12,794 nt of DNA from Candidatus Peregrinibacteria bacterium. Its GTDB lineage: Bacteria; Patescibacteria; Gracilibacteria; UM-FILTER-43-11. The position numbers were made by a program, and so were the translations under genes. This document shows, piece by piece, positions 12,646 through 12,794 of the stretch (positions are counted from its first letter, which is position 1; every line of letters begins with the position of its first letter). The stretch spans positions 1 to 12,794 of the forward strand of contig JAUXFE010000006.1 in NCBI GenBank assembly GCA_030620215.1, read 5' to 3'. The notes under the pieces were generated by a model, which was given only the letters and a program-made list of their open reading frames with translations, was not told the origin of the DNA and made no database searches.

Positions 12646-12794
12646 ATGCAAAAATCAAATAAACGTATCGTAATAAAAGTAGGCACTGGTGTTTTGGTGA
12701 GCAAATCCAAAAAGCTGGATCACAAAGTTCTTGAGCATTTAGTTAAGCAAATGTCAGCTTTATGGAAAGAAGGGAATGAATTAATTTTAGTAAG
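12646..12794 (+). CDS. proB: Glutamate 5-kinase, N-terminal part, cut by window end
   Basis: 49 codons are visible from the ATG at 12646 and the frame runs off the window. RIVIKVGTGVLV (residues 7-18) is the nucleotide/glutamate-binding start of the amino-acid kinase fold. It is followed by a helix (HKVLEHLVKQMSALWKEGNELILV) in the place usual for ProB. The enzyme phosphorylates glutamate in the first step of proline synthesis and is feedback-inhibited by proline in known cases. A weak AAGG lies 4 nt before the ATG. Other amino-acid kinases begin similarly, but the KVGTGVL pattern and the position after proS favour ProB. Confidence 0.85.
   Translation, partial: MQKSNKRIVIKVGTGVLVSKSKKLDHKVLEHLVKQMSALWKEGNELILV

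Overview
The window looks like a piece of a small-genome, AT-rich bacterium, most likely from the Candidate Phyla Radiation (Patescibacteria). This is an inference from four things. The genes are AT-rich and mostly lack Shine-Dalgarno sites. There is a two-helix type IV secretion pilin-like protein of a kind common in those genomes. Several unrelated short repeat 'words' are scattered between and inside genes. Coding is compact and rich in hypothetical proteins. UGA is used as a stop (for example at the ends of queC and of the 209-aa gene), so the standard bacterial code applies and not the UGA-glycine code of Gracilibacteria and relatives.

Layout. Positions 1-292 hold the 3' end of a REP-associated (Y1/RAYT) transposase with a perfect 32-bp palindrome in its reading frame. 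It abuts, tail to tail, a tRNA-Arg(UCG) gene on the minus strand (293-367). A structured, possibly about 184-nt leader then precedes a GC-richer B12-binding-type radical SAM gene (632-2191) that has a strong ribosome site and a C-terminal membrane segment; it looks acquired. Next, on the plus strand, come a 630-aa coiled-coil protein of unknown function behind a near-consensus promoter (2340-4232) and a GT4 glycosyltransferase that is probably translated from a leaderless mRNA (4260-5381).

From 5383 to 10703 everything is on the minus strand. In transcription order the genes are: a T4SS pilin-like protein, an AI-2E/PerM-family permease with an extra coiled coil, queE, a 252-aa unknown, queC, queF, and a 209-aa unknown. 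queE, queC and queF are three steps of the preQ0/preQ1 pathway to queuosine in tRNA; QueD and GTP cyclohydrolase are not in the window. Divergently, proS (prolyl-tRNA synthetase, 10862-12556) is followed by the start of proB (glutamate 5-kinase, cut by the window end), so translation with proline and synthesis of proline sit side by side.

The most unusual feature is the density and placement of short repeats. Each of the three queuosine genes carries a repeat in frame: a double palindrome of exactly 10 codons in queC, and a TCATTGG-type repeat at the queC/queF overlap (supplying the queF start) and inside queE. An exact 32-bp copy of the queF one lies between queE and the permease gene. Three further families form inverted repeats at gene borders. 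At proS and proB the arms flank the -10 box of the promoter.
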